Origin: Bradyrhizobium sp. LTSP885
Lineage (GTDB): Bacteria; Pseudomonadota; Alphaproteobacteria; Rhizobiales; Xanthobacteraceae
Direction: 5' to 3'
Assembly (NCBI RefSeq): GCF_000938305.1
Contig: NZ_JYMT01000039.1
Span: 62,001 to 126,000 of the forward strand
DNA: 64,000 nt
Below are positions 1 through 8,400 of the stretch, one piece after another. Under the pieces are notes generated by a model. The model had not been told where the DNA came from and did no database searches. It saw nothing but the letters and a program-made list of their open reading frames with translations. The translations under genes were made by a program, and so were the position numbers. Every line of letters starts with the position of its first letter. The first letter of the stretch is position 1.

Positions 1-1
1 C

Positions 2-505
2 GGCCCGATCGGTGCCAGCGTGCAGCTGAACACGCAAGGCGCCGAAGGCGGTTTCGGCACGCACATCTGCGACGTCGAGGTCGATGCCGATCTCGGTATC
101 GTGCGGGTGATCCGCTACACCGCGGTGCAGGATGTCGGCCGCGCCGTGCATCCGAGCTATGTCGAAGGCCAGCTCCAGGGCGGTGTCGCCCAAGGCATCG
201 GCTGGGCGCTGAACGAGGAGTACATCTACAACAAGGATGGCAAGGTCGATAATCCCGGCTTCCTCGATTATCGGATGCCGGTCTGTTCCGACCTGCCGAT
301 GCTCGACACCGTGCTGGTCGAGGTACCGAACCCAAAGCATCCGCAAGGCATCAAGGGCGTCGGCGAAGTGCCGCTGGTGCCTGTCATGGCCGCGGTGGCG
401 AATGCCGTCCACAACGCGCTGGGCCGGCGCTTCTACAGCCTGCCGATGTCGCCGCCGAAGGTCTCGGCGGAGCTGGATGCACCGGTGCAGTTGGCGGCGG
501 AGTAG
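2..505 (+). CDS. Xanthine dehydrogenase-family molybdopterin-binding subunit, C-terminal part (5' partial)
   Basis: The reading frame is open from the window edge, so the start lies upstream. The 167 visible residues match the C-terminal end of the large molybdenum-cofactor subunit of aldehyde/xanthine/CO-dehydrogenase-like hydroxylases: Gly-rich GAEGGFGTH, a VGRAVHP segment, EGQLQGGVAQGIGWAL, and GIKGVGEVPLVPVMAAVANAV. In this family the Glu of the GVGE motif is the active-site base next to the Mo centre. The substrate cannot be told from the fragment. FeS and FAD subunits would be expected upstream, outside the window. Confidence 0.9.
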   Translation, partial: GPIGASVQLNTQGAEGGFGTHICDVEVDADLGIVRVIRYTAVQDVGRAVHPSYVEGQLQGGVAQGIGWALNEEYIYNKDGKVDNPGFLDYRMPVCSDLPMLDTVLVEVPNPKHPQGIKGVGEVPLVPVMAAVANAVHNALGRRFYSLPMSPPKVSAELDAPVQLAAE

Positions 506-525
506 CGTCGATCAACCGGTTCGGT

Positions 526-644
526 CGTCATTGCGAGCCAACGGGTCGCGCGAACGCGCGCCCGATGACAGGCTCCGCGAAGCCATCCATCTTTCCACTT
601 GCGCGGAGAGATGGATGGCTTCGTCGCTTCGCTCCTCGCAATGA
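526..644. repeat. Intergenic palindromic repeat with 12-bp inverted ends
   Basis: The element begins CGTCATTGCGAG and ends CTCGCAATGACG, a perfect 12-bp inverted repeat. An internal 14-bp inverted pair built on GAAGCCATCCATCT lies at 579-592 and 607-620. It fills the gap between two convergent genes and has no coding logic. Such elements are common in Bradyrhizobium-type genomes. Confidence 0.8.
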
Positions 645-669
645 CGGTTTGGCAGCCGAGCCAAGCGCT

Positions 670-1614
670 TCACCGCAACTCCTTCCCCAACGCCCGAAAA
701 ACCGTCTCGCACGTCATCAAATCCAGGTGCCCGCCGCCGGCGTTCTTGAAGAAGGTGATGTCATCTTCTGACAGCCGGCCAGCGACCTTGCCGGTGGCGA
801 GGTCGTAGTGATCGCCGAGCACGTCGTTTTCGCTGATCGCGCCGCTGGCGATCGGCTGCAGGATGTCGCCGACGCCGTCAAAGGCAGATTCGCGGCGATC
901 GACGAAGACGCGCGAACGTTTCGCCGCCTCGTCGTCGGCCTCGCGGGTCTCTGGCGTAAAGCCGCCGACGAGGTCGAGATGGGTGCCGGGTCTTAAGTTT
1001 GCGCCCTTGATCAGCGGTTGGCGCGAGCGGGTGCAGGTGGTGATGATATCGGCCTCGCGCGTGGCGGCGTCGAGATCGGTGACAACATCGGCGGCGATGC
1101 CTTCACGTTCCAGCACCGCAGCGAGCTCTTGTGCGCGCGCAGTGGTCCGGTTCCAGATCTGCACGCGCCGCAGCGACGGCCGCACCGTGCGGTGCCCGCG
1201 CACCAGCCAGTGCGCCATCTCGCCGGCGCCGACCACCAGCAATGTCTCGGCGTCGGACCGCGCGAGATGCTTGGCGCCGAGCGCGGAGTCCGCGGCCGTC
1301 TTCCAATGGGTGATCTCGGAGGCATCCATCACCGCGAGCGGCTGGCCGTTGCTGCCGTCGAACAGCACGCAGACCGCCTGCACGGCCGGCAGCTTGCCGT
1401 CGGCGAGGTTGGCTGGAAAGCTGGTGTACAATTTGGTCATCATGAAGCGGCCGGCATCGACCGCGCTGCGGGTCACCAGCTGCTGGCCCTTGTCGTCGCC
1501 GAGATAGCCGTCCCGCACCGCGATCTTCGGCCGCCGGTGCGCGGCCTCGATCGCTTCGACCAGGAGCGGGAAGGTCAGGACGCGGTTGACCTCGCTATCG
1601 TCGACAATATGCAC
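670..1614 (-). CDS. Ornithine cyclodeaminase / mu-crystallin family protein
   Basis: A 314-residue protein of the usual family length. The N-terminal part carries KLYTSFPANL and the substrate-side stretch ending in VMDASEITHWKTAADSALGAKHLA. A Rossmann dinucleotide motif VVGAGEMA lies near residues 127-134 and is followed by TTCTRSRQPLIKG and HLDLVGGFTPETREAD, where family members keep the catalytic Asp. Members perform NAD(P)-dependent deamination or reduction of ornithine, alanine, ketimines or related imines, so the exact substrate is open. It faces the Mo-hydroxylase gene across a palindromic repeat and is probably transcribed alone. Confidence 0.88.
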   Translation of the reverse strand: MHIVDDSEVNRVLTFPLLVEAIEAAHRRPKIAVRDGYLGDDKGQQLVTRSAVDAGRFMMTKLYTSFPANLADGKLPAVQAVCVLFDGSNGQPLAVMDASEITHWKTAADSALGAKHLARSDAETLLVVGAGEMAHWLVRGHRTVRPSLRRVQIWNRTTARAQELAAVLEREGIAADVVTDLDAATREADIITTCTRSRQPLIKGANLRPGTHLDLVGGFTPETREADDEAAKRSRVFVDRRESAFDGVGDILQPIASGAISENDVLGDHYDLATGKVAGRLSEDDITFFKNAGGGHLDLMTCETVFRALGKELR

Positions 1615-1788
1615 GTCGTTCTCCTCCAGGGCGCTCTTGCGCTCCTTACGGGCGCTCTCGCGCTCCGTCCAGGGCCAAAGCCTGTCCCGCGATGGATAGC
1701 GCGTGGGGAGGGGCAGTCAACGGGGCATGTACGCCGGCGGCGCGCTTGCTATGCTATCGGCTGATTCTATCGCAGGTCTTCGCAAGCC

Positions 1789-2529
1789 GTGGTTGCATTC
1801 GTCGTCGCACTCCTGATTTTCCTGCTGTTGGCCGGTGCGTCGCTCGCGAGCATGGCGGTCTATGGTCGGCTCCAGGAGCATCATCGCACCGACGACACCA
1901 ACACGTCGGTGCGGCTGGTCGCGACCCTGTTCGTCACCATGCCCTCGCTGCTGCTCGGCCTGATGATGAACAACGCCGCCAACACCTATGTGGCGATCGA
2001 CCGCAACCTGCACGTCTTCGCCACCGACATCATCATGCTCGACCGCACGCTGCGGCCGCTCGGCCCCAGCGCCGACGAGCCGCGCCACCGGCTGCTCGCC
2101 TATGTCGAGCATGCGCTGCAGGACGTCCCGATCGTGCGGGCCACCGAGAGTTCCGAGCACCTGCTCGACGAGGTCGGCACCAGCCTGAGGTCGCTGCGGT
2201 TCGACGACGAGCAGAAGATCGGGCTGTGGAACGAGGCCCGCTCGGTCTACCGCCAGCTGCAGCAGCAGCGCTGGACTTTTTCGGAGCAGGCCGACAACCC
2301 GTTTCCGTCGCCGATGATCGGCATCCTGGTCGCGTGGCTGACGCTGATGTTCGTCACGCTCGGCTTTCGCGCGCCGCGCAATGCGGTGGTGATCTCAACC
2401 TATGTGGCTGCAGCCCTGCTGATCTCGGCCGCGATCTATCTGATCCTCGACATGAGCACGCCGTTCTCCGGCCCGATCCAGCTTTCCGACCGGCCGCTGG
2501 TCCGCGCCGCGGAGGAGATCAGGCGGTAG
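1789..2529 (+). CDS. DUF4239 membrane protein
   Basis: A 246-residue protein starting at GTG. It has an N-terminal membrane segment (VVAFVVALLIFLLLAGASLASM), a second hydrophobic stretch around residues 40-65 containing GLMMNNAANTY, a long soluble middle part with DIIMLDRTLRPLGP, and two C-terminal membrane segments (IGILVAWLTLMFVTLGF and AVVISTYVAAALLISAAIYLIL). The layout and the AIDRNLHVFATDIIMLDRTL core match the DUF4239 family, loosely bestrophin-like. The function is unknown. Confidence 0.8.
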   Translation: MVAFVVALLIFLLLAGASLASMAVYGRLQEHHRTDDTNTSVRLVATLFVTMPSLLLGLMMNNAANTYVAIDRNLHVFATDIIMLDRTLRPLGPSADEPRHRLLAYVEHALQDVPIVRATESSEHLLDEVGTSLRSLRFDDEQKIGLWNEARSVYRQLQQQRWTFSEQADNPFPSPMIGILVAWLTLMFVTLGFRAPRNAVVISTYVAAALLISAAIYLILDMSTPFSGPIQLSDRPLVRAAEEIRR

Positions 2530-2544
2530 CCGCGATGTGAGCAT

Positions 2545-2611
2545 GTAGCCCGGATGAGCAGCGCGATTTCCGGGGTGTGCTCCCGCATATCGCGTTGCTC
2601 ATGCGGGCTAC
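2545..2611. repeat. Palindromic repeat, possible transcript end hairpin
   Basis: GTAGCCCGGATGAGC at the left is mirrored by GCTCATGCGGGCTAC at the right, with one mismatch in the stem. It lies 15 bp after the DUF4239 stop and could act as a terminator, although no T tract follows. Confidence 0.7.
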
Positions 2612-2632
2612 GCGCCGCAATGTCGGTGTGAC

Positions 2633-2974
2633 CTAGCGGCCGCCGCCACCACCACCACCACCACCGCCGCCTCCTCCGCCACCGCCCGCGCTCAGCATGC
2701 TACCATTATAGCGCGGATCGGACTGCTTCATGTAGGCCGGCGAGATGTCGCGGTCTCGCGTACGATTCAAATCCGTCGCCGGGGTGGGCTGCCCGCAGCC
2801 TTCGTCGAAGAACGGGCTGCAGCGCACGATGATGCGTGGCTGAAACGCGCTGGCGGCCGTCGTCGTCAGGACCGTCGTTGCGACGGAGGTGATCAGCACT
2901 GCTGATGTCGCGAACGTGGTCGTGGTGGCGAGAGCGATCAACGCTGCTGTTGATAATCTTGATCTGGTCGACAT
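2633..2974 (-). CDS. Small secreted protein with a 16-residue polyglycine tail
   Basis: The start at 2974 is chosen because AAGGA lies about 11 bases upstream; an in-frame ATG at 2986 is less well placed. The 113-residue product begins MSTRSRLSTAALIAL and has a Thr/Ala-rich signal peptide ending near SAFQ. The mature part holds a Cys pair (RCSPFFDEGCGQP) and RDRDISPAYMKQSDPRYNG. It ends with sixteen consecutive Gly codons and one Arg. The Gly tract includes six identical GGT codons, so its length could vary by slippage. No family was recognised. A cell-surface or periplasmic location is inferred. Confidence 0.6.
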   Translation of the reverse strand: MSTRSRLSTAALIALATTTTFATSAVLITSVATTVLTTTAASAFQPRIIVRCSPFFDEGCGQPTPATDLNRTRDRDISPAYMKQSDPRYNGSMLSAGGGGGGGGGGGGGGGGR

Positions 2975-3243
2975 TGGAAATTCCATCCTTCGGTTGGCGA
3001 AACCGGAATGGCCCGCTCGCGAGATTGGACGGGGCCTGATGGAAAGGGGTTCGAGCGGAAGGCGAGGATTTGGCAGCGCGCACACGACAACGTGAAGGTC
3101 CGGGCGGACCGCGCCGGGCGAGAACCTGGCCCATGCCATGGGCGGACGCCTCGACAAATACAGGCGCGGAGATGGCACCGAAGGCGACGCGGCACGTTAG
3201 ATCGTTCCGACGCCATCCCAGCGTCATCATCCAGGAGGTCACC

Positions 3244-3465
3244 ATGCCCGCCAGCCACGACAAGGATCACGTCTACAAGATCCTGGAACTCGTCGGATCA
3301 TCCGACAAGAGCATCGAAGCGGCGATCGACAACGCCGTCGTTCGCGCGTCAAAGACGATCCGGGACATGAAATGGTTCGAAGTCGTGCAGACGAGGGGCC
3401 ACATCGAAGGTGGCAAGGTTGGCCACTATCAGGTGACGTTGCGGGTCGGGTTCACGCTGGAATAG
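3244..3465 (+). CDS. Dodecin family flavin-binding protein
   Basis: A 73-residue protein preceded by a strong AGGAGGT ribosome site. The sequence runs DHVYKILELVGSSDKSIEAAIDNAVVRASKTIRDMKWFEV, then RGHIEGGKVGHYQVTLRVGF, which is the complete dodecin fold (one helix on a three-stranded sheet). Dodecins form hollow dodecamers that bind riboflavin, FMN or CoA. The Trp in DMKWFEV is the residue that stacks on flavin in this family. It appears to be a single-gene unit. The role is inferred to be flavin buffering. Confidence 0.93.
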   Translation: MPASHDKDHVYKILELVGSSDKSIEAAIDNAVVRASKTIRDMKWFEVVQTRGHIEGGKVGHYQVTLRVGFTLE

Positions 3466-3540
3466 GGCGCGCGCATCCGCCGATCACCCGCAACAAGGTG
3501 GTCGGTCGCGCCATCGGCTAGCATGCGCAACAAATTCGGT

Positions 3541-3663
3541 GTCGTCCCGGACTTGACCCGGGACCCATAACCACAAATGCCAGTTATTGCGTACGCTGGG
3601 GCCACAGCCCGCTTCAGCAACTCAACCCTGTGGTTATGGGTCCCTGCTTTCGCAGGGACGACA
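3541..3663. repeat. Palindromic repeat element, copy A
   Basis: The arms read GTCGTCCCGG...GGGACCCATAACCACA at the left and TGTGGTTATGGGTCCC...GGGACGAC at the right, forming a long imperfect inverted repeat of about 123 bp. The same element lies in opposite orientation at 48744-48865, including a recognisably similar middle. The size and structure suggest a non-coding MITE-like sequence. Confidence 0.85.
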
Positions 3664-3687
3664 GCAGTGAGTGTTGCGCAAACCCCA

Positions 3688-4266
3688 TCACCTTCGCGAC
3701 AGCGGCGGCGGCGGCGGCGGCTCGGTACTCCCCGCGGCGAGCGAGCGCTGCATCATCACGCTGTCGGACCAGTGGCCGTGGCGATAGGCGACGCCGGGCA
3801 AATGGCCGACGCGGGCGAAGCCGAACCGCTCGTGCAGTGTCAGCGAGGCGGTGTTGTCACTGTCGATATAGCCGATCATCTGGCGGAAGCCCGCCGCGGC
3901 ACAGGTGTCGATCAATTCCTGCAGCAGCTTTCCGCCGACGCGCTGGCCGACATACTGGTGATGCACGTAGATCGAGTGCTTCACCGTGTAACGATAGGCC
4001 GGGCGCTTGCGGAACAGCACGACATAGGCGTAGCCGACCACCTCGCCGTTGCAGATCGCGACCAGATGCGGCAGGCGAGTGTTGCGCAAATTCTTGCGGC
4101 GGTCGCGCAGATCGTCGGGCTCCGGCGTGCCGGAATCGTCGACACTGTCGTCAACCCCATGTCGGATGTGGCGGCGGTAGATCGAGAGCATCGCGTCGAC
4201 GTCGCTGTCGCGCGAGGCGCGGACGGTGATCTCGGCGTGCGCCGCGCGCTTGTGATCATTCTCCAT
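3688..4266 (-). CDS. GNAT family N-acetyltransferase (phosphinothricin acetyltransferase-like)
   Basis: A 192-residue protein. It contains ITVRASRDSDVDAMLSIYRRHI at the start of the fold, VGYAYVVLFRKRPAYRYTVKHSIYVHHQYVGQRVGGKLL covering the acetyl-CoA loop (Q/R-x-x-G-x-G/A type, here QRVGGK), and DNTASLTLHERFGFARVGHLPGVAYRHGHW, the signature of the PAT/Bar-like subgroup acting on small amines or amino acid analogues. A C-terminal run of Pro follows. It lies 18 bp after the amino acid decarboxylase on the same strand and may be cotranscribed with it, so a polyamine or amine substrate is conceivable but unproven. Confidence 0.85.
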   Translation of the reverse strand: MENDHKRAAHAEITVRASRDSDVDAMLSIYRRHIRHGVDDSVDDSGTPEPDDLRDRRKNLRNTRLPHLVAICNGEVVGYAYVVLFRKRPAYRYTVKHSIYVHHQYVGQRVGGKLLQELIDTCAAAGFRQMIGYIDSDNTASLTLHERFGFARVGHLPGVAYRHGHWSDSVMMQRSLAAGSTEPPPPPPLSRR

Positions 4267-4284
4267 TGCGTGCAGTCCGTCCGC

Positions 4285-6642
4285 TTATTGCGCTACGACG
4301 TAAGTATAGAAGCGGACGCGGCCGGACGCATCGATTTCCTTGTAGACGCCCTGGATCTCGACCTCGAAGCCCGGGAAGGTGTTGAAGCTCGCCTCGAACA
4401 TCTTGAGATAATCGATCATCGGCTTGCTGCGTTCCGACAGCAGCTCGCCGGGCACGATGGTGGCGATGCCGGGCGGGTAGACCACGAACGGGGTTGCGGC
4501 GATGCGGCCAAAGATCTCGTCGATCGGCAGATAGTCGACGTCGTTGCGGATCAGATAGCGCGCCGCCTCGCGCGGCGACATCGCGATCTCGGGCAGATGC
4601 TCCGGCAGGAATTGCTTGGCCTGCAACGTGCTGACGCCGGCGTCGCGGAAGAAGCGGTGCATGTCGCCGCAGAGATCGCGCAGCCGCACGCCGGCATAAC
4701 GTCCCGGCCGCCGCCGGTAGAATTCGGGGATGGCGTCCTCGAGCAGCGCGTTCTCGTCATGCAGCTTCTTGAAGGCGACCAGCCCCGAGATCAACGTGCC
4801 GGCCTTGCTGGCCTCGACGCCCGGTGTCAGCAGGAACAGCAGCGAGTTGAGATCGTTCTTCTCGGCGACGATGCGGTTCTCGCGCAGATATTGCGCCACC
4901 ACGGGGGCGGGGATGCCGTGGTCGGCATAGGCGCCGGTGGCGTGGTCGAAGCCGGGCGTCAGCAGCGTGAGCTTGTTCGGGTCGGTCATGGCGAAGCCCG
5001 CCGTCGTCTCGGCGAAGCCGTGCCAGCTCTCGCCGGGCTTGAGCTGCCAGTAGGACGGGTTGGTCGCGAGCTGGTCGGTGGAGATGCTCTCCCAGGCGAC
5101 ATTGTGGACGCCGCCCTCGCGCGCGACATCCGGGATCATCACCCGGTCAGGCACGAACGGCTCGAAGAACCAGCGCCGCTCAGCCCGCGTCTCCTTCTCC
5201 TCGAACTCGCGCTTGACCGCGCGGATCTTCTTGCGCAGCTCGATGCCGAGCCGGATCGTGTCGTCCCACAGCACTTCGCCGGAGCGGCCCTTCATCATCT
5301 GCGCGCCGACGTCGAGCGAGGCGAAGATCGGATAGAACGGCGAGGTCGAGGCGTGCTGCATGAAGCTTTCGTTGAAGCGGCGGTGCTCGACGCGGCGCTT
5401 CTGGCCCTTGATGTGGCGGTCGCGGATGTGGATCTGCGAGGCCTGCGAGAAGCTCGCGAGCTGCTTGTGGGTCGATTGGGTCGCGATGATGCCGGGCGCC
5501 TCGGGGCCCAGATCAGAGAGGCCCATCGCGAAGCGGCCGGCATAAATCGGGTGGAATTTCATGAAGCCGGCCCAGGCCTCGTCGAACAGGATGTAGTCGC
5601 AGAGATGGCCGATGCGCTTGAGGATCATCTCCGCGCTGTGGATGGTGCCGTCATAGGTGCACTGCTCGACCACGGCGACGCGGAACGGGCGCGGCTTCTT
5701 CCAGGCGTTCTCGTCCTTGACCAGCGGGTGCTTGCGGATGGCGTCGCGCAGGGCGCCTTCCTCGAGCAGGTCCCAGCGCATCGGGCCGATCAGGCCCCAG
5801 GCGTTGCGCACCGTCGGCACATAGACCGGGATGCCACCGCCGATCAAAAGCGCGCCGTGATGGGCGGCCTTGTGGTTGTTGCGGTCGAACAGCACGAGAT
5901 CGCCGTCGGTGACCAGCGAGCCGAGCGCGACCTTGTTGGAGGTCGAGGTGCCGTTGAGCACGAAATAGGTCTTCTCGGCGCCGAAGATCTTGGCGGCCTC
6001 CTTTTGCGCCCGCAGCGCCGGCCCCTCGTGGGTGAGGAGGTCGCCGAGGTCGAGCACGGAATTGTCGAGGTCGTCGCGAAAGACCGCTTCGCCGAGATGC
6101 TCGACGAAGACGCGCCCGATCGGGCTGCGGCTGTAGAACACGCCGCCATTGTGGCCCGGGCAGGTCCAGAGCTGGTTGCCTTCCTCGGCATAGTCGACCA
6201 GCGCGCCAAAGAACGGCGTCTTCAGATTCTCGGCATATTGCTTGAGCCTGGAGATCAGGTTCTTGGCGATGAAGGGCGGAGTCTCCTCGGACAGGAACAC
6301 ATAGCCGTCGATGAAATCGAGCACCTCGACCGGCAAATCCTCGAACCGCTTGCGGCGGATCAGCAGGATGATCGGGAAGTCGAGGCCGCGCCGCCGCATC
6401 AGATTGATCAGCGCCGCGGTCTTGCCCTCCAGCCCCTTCTTGCCCCAGTCGACCACCATGCAGCCGATCGCAGCATCGGTCTGCACCGCGATCTCGGCAT
6501 CCTCAAGCTTGCGGGCGCGCACCACTTCGAAGCCGGAGCGCTCGATTTCGGCGATGATCTGGTTGAAGCGGATGCCTTCGAGGTCGTCGGATTCGAATAC
6601 CGGCGCGGCGAACAGGAAGTTGAAGCGTTTGAAATAGTCCAT
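4285..6642 (-). CDS. Orn/Lys/Arg decarboxylase (PLP fold type I, biodegradative type)
   Basis: The start at 6642 is chosen because GAGGA lies 6 bases upstream and homology begins at MDYFKRFNFLFAAPVF; an upstream in-frame extension looks non-coding. The 785-residue product has an N-terminal receiver-like wing domain (about 1-120), the PLP core with ATQSTHKQLASFSQ (schiff-base Lys393), DEAWAGFMKFHP for cofactor binding, and the C-terminal domain. The length matches bacterial ornithine, lysine and arginine decarboxylases, which turn the amino acid into putrescine, cadaverine or agmatine and consume a proton. The substrate is not fixed by sequence reading alone. Confidence 0.92.
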   Translation of the reverse strand: MDYFKRFNFLFAAPVFESDDLEGIRFNQIIAEIERSGFEVVRARKLEDAEIAVQTDAAIGCMVVDWGKKGLEGKTAALINLMRRRGLDFPIILLIRRKRFEDLPVEVLDFIDGYVFLSEETPPFIAKNLISRLKQYAENLKTPFFGALVDYAEEGNQLWTCPGHNGGVFYSRSPIGRVFVEHLGEAVFRDDLDNSVLDLGDLLTHEGPALRAQKEAAKIFGAEKTYFVLNGTSTSNKVALGSLVTDGDLVLFDRNNHKAAHHGALLIGGGIPVYVPTVRNAWGLIGPMRWDLLEEGALRDAIRKHPLVKDENAWKKPRPFRVAVVEQCTYDGTIHSAEMILKRIGHLCDYILFDEAWAGFMKFHPIYAGRFAMGLSDLGPEAPGIIATQSTHKQLASFSQASQIHIRDRHIKGQKRRVEHRRFNESFMQHASTSPFYPIFASLDVGAQMMKGRSGEVLWDDTIRLGIELRKKIRAVKREFEEKETRAERRWFFEPFVPDRVMIPDVAREGGVHNVAWESISTDQLATNPSYWQLKPGESWHGFAETTAGFAMTDPNKLTLLTPGFDHATGAYADHGIPAPVVAQYLRENRIVAEKNDLNSLLFLLTPGVEASKAGTLISGLVAFKKLHDENALLEDAIPEFYRRRPGRYAGVRLRDLCGDMHRFFRDAGVSTLQAKQFLPEHLPEIAMSPREAARYLIRNDVDYLPIDEIFGRIAATPFVVYPPGIATIVPGELLSERSKPMIDYLKMFEASFNTFPGFEVEIQGVYKEIDASGRVRFYTYVVAQ

Positions 6643-6877
6643 GCGTATCCTCGAACTGGTCCGGCAGAACCTGTCGGGATAATTCATGACAAAGAGATGA
6701 CAGTGAAGGCGGGACCGATGGTCGTCTCCCCGAGCGGGATTTCGGGGCGGCGCGCGACGATTTTGGCGGCGGTCTCCACCCGAGAGTCTGAGGCGGCGCG
6801 GGAGCTGGGGTAATCCGATCCTGGCCACTTGCTAATCTTGTGCTGGGGTTGATTCGGCCCAGCAAAGGGGACAAGCG

Positions 6878-7915
6878 ATGGCCCTGTATGTCGGACTGGA
6901 TGTTTCACTAAGAATGACGTCAATCTGCGTCGTCGAAGCGGATGGCTCGTCGGTATGGGAAGGCAAAGCCGAAAGCGAGCCGGTCCCATTGGTAAAGGTG
7001 CTTTCGCCTTGGCGAGACAAAATCGCTCTCGTCGGAATCGAAGCTTGTCCGCTATCCGAATGGCTTTACGGCGCATTGGTTGAGAGTGGGTTTCAGATCG
7101 TCTGCATTGAGACCCGGCATGCACAGCGCTTCTTGTCATCTCGACCCAACAAGACCGACCGCAGCGATGCGCGCGGCATCGCTGAGATGATGCGCCTCGG
7201 ACACTATCGATCGGTTCATGTGAAGAGCAAAGCGTCACAGTTGCTCCGAACGACCCTGATCGCGCGCAAGAAGTTCGTCGATCACATGCTGGCGATCGAA
7301 GACACTATCCGGGGGTTGATGAAGGTGCATGGGTTAAAGCTTGGTGCAGTGCACCGAAGTCGGTTTGCGGCGAGGGTCGAAACTCTGCTCGCGGATGCGC
7401 CTGACTTGCGTATGGCCATCGAGCCGCTGCTCGAAGCGCGCAACATGATGCGTAAGCACAAAGCCCTTATGGATCGGCAGCTTGCGCAAATGGCTCGCAA
7501 GGATGATGTTTGCAAGCGGTTGATGACCGTATCCGGCGTTGGTCCGCTTGTGAGCCTATCGTTCAAAGCCACGATTGACGATCCGAACCGGTTCAAAGAT
7601 TCCAAGGCCGTTGCGGCGCACCTGGGATTGACCCCTCGCGTCTATCAGTCGGGTGAGATTGATCGATCAGGCAATATCAGCAAGTGCGGCGACAAGCTGA
7701 TGCGGCACGCGCTCTATGAGGCCGCGAACTCGCACATGCGGATTTCTAAAAAGTGGTCGACACTTCGAGCCTGGGGCGTCAAGCTCGCCAAACGTATCGG
7801 GTCCAGGAAAGCGTGCGTGGCAGTTGCCCGCAAACTCGCAATTATCATGCATCGGATGTGGGTCGAGGAAACGGACTTCCGCTTCGGAAAGCCGCCTGTG
7901 ACCCAACCCACATAA
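6878..7915 (+). CDS. IS110-family transposase (DEDD plus serine recombinase-like C-terminal domain)
   Basis: A complete 345-residue transposase. The N-terminal RuvC-like DEDD domain shows D8 (YVGLDVS), E55 (GIEACP), and D94 and D97 (KTDRSDA). The C-terminal Transposase_20 domain contains TVSGVGPLVSLSF and LGLTPRVYQSGEID, in which S258 corresponds to the conserved catalytic Ser. No frameshift or missing catalytic residue is seen, so the element may still be active. IS110 transposases act with a structured RNA made from the element's own non-coding end. Confidence 0.93.
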   Translation: MALYVGLDVSLRMTSICVVEADGSSVWEGKAESEPVPLVKVLSPWRDKIALVGIEACPLSEWLYGALVESGFQIVCIETRHAQRFLSSRPNKTDRSDARGIAEMMRLGHYRSVHVKSKASQLLRTTLIARKKFVDHMLAIEDTIRGLMKVHGLKLGAVHRSRFAARVETLLADAPDLRMAIEPLLEARNMMRKHKALMDRQLAQMARKDDVCKRLMTVSGVGPLVSLSFKATIDDPNRFKDSKAVAAHLGLTPRVYQSGEIDRSGNISKCGDKLMRHALYEAANSHMRISKKWSTLRAWGVKLAKRIGSRKACVAVARKLAIIMHRMWVEETDFRFGKPPVTQPT

Positions 7916-8235
7916 GGATCGTCCCGGCGTAACGATCTGCTCTGCCGAGGACGTGGGGAGGGTCAGTCCGTTTCGATCCCTGTGCGGTGCTCAAGCACGC
8001 GCTGTGAGCTTGGACGACCTAACTCGCCGGACCCCATCATGGAGCATGCCGTAGGGTTGACTCCGGACAGAAGCGCGGGCCAGGCGGTGGTGGATTGCGG
8101 AACGATAGCCGCATGATGCGGCAACGATCGTTACCCGAATGGGCGGAGACACCGGCGAGCGGTGGCTCCGGTCGCGGATCTATGCCCGAGACTAGAGCGT
8201 GACCGCCCGAAGGGCTGGCCGCCCAAAAATCATTT
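7916..8235 (+). ncRNA. Possible bridge RNA / seekRNA region of the IS110 element
   Basis: About 320 bp of non-coding, structure-rich sequence downstream of an intact IS110 transposase. It contains GATCGT/ACGATC (7917-7937), a GCGGAACGATAGCC...GCATGATGCGGC fold and the 10-bp palindrome AACGATCGTT (8123-8132). In the IS1111 subgroup the guide RNA is encoded downstream of the transposase gene. The short leader and long tail of this element fit that plan. The RNA ends and the target- and donor-binding loops were not resolved. Confidence 0.4.
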
Positions 8236-8293
8236 CTCAGTTTGCCCCAATAGCAAACATTTGGAGGATAAAAGCGGAGGTCCGAAAAGTGCC

Positions 8294-8313
8294 GATTTTG
8301 TTGTAAAAGTCGG
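8294..8313 (+). repeat. Terminal inverted repeat of the IS1182-like element, inner (3' of transposase) end
   Basis: Reads GATTTTGTTGTAAAAGTCGG and is the exact reverse complement of 9836-9855. Confidence 0.93.
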
Positions 8314-8400
8314 CCGTGACTGATGATGTTGTTCGGCCATTTCACTTGGAGCGACGGGGTTTGATCCCCCGCCCCCGACGCTCTCTACGCAACTTTTACG

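Larger units (their letters stand above)
6830..8235 (+). mobile_element. IS110-family insertion sequence (ends approximate)
   Basis: Defined by the IS110-type transposase at 6878-7915. A perfect 7-bp hairpin (TGCTGGG at 6841-6847, CCCAGCA at 6858-6864) lies in the short upstream leader. About 320 bp of non-coding sequence follow the gene. IS110 elements lack terminal inverted repeats and usually make no target duplication, so I cannot fix the ends. The given limits are the nearest points where flanking coding or repeat sequence seems to resume. Confidence 0.6.

Noticed and set aside
3577..6813. A 1078-codon open frame on the plus strand across the decarboxylase and acetyltransferase genes
   Set aside because: It is the antisense shadow of two clear minus-strand genes. 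Its product is rich in Asp, Arg, Val and His with no domain, as usual for GC-rich antisense frames.
6684..6835. Minus-strand open segment upstream of the decarboxylase that runs into the IS110 element, possibly the C-terminus of a disrupted gene
   Set aside because: It looks protein-like for about 45 residues, but no family was recognised and no matching N-terminal part was found beyond the element.
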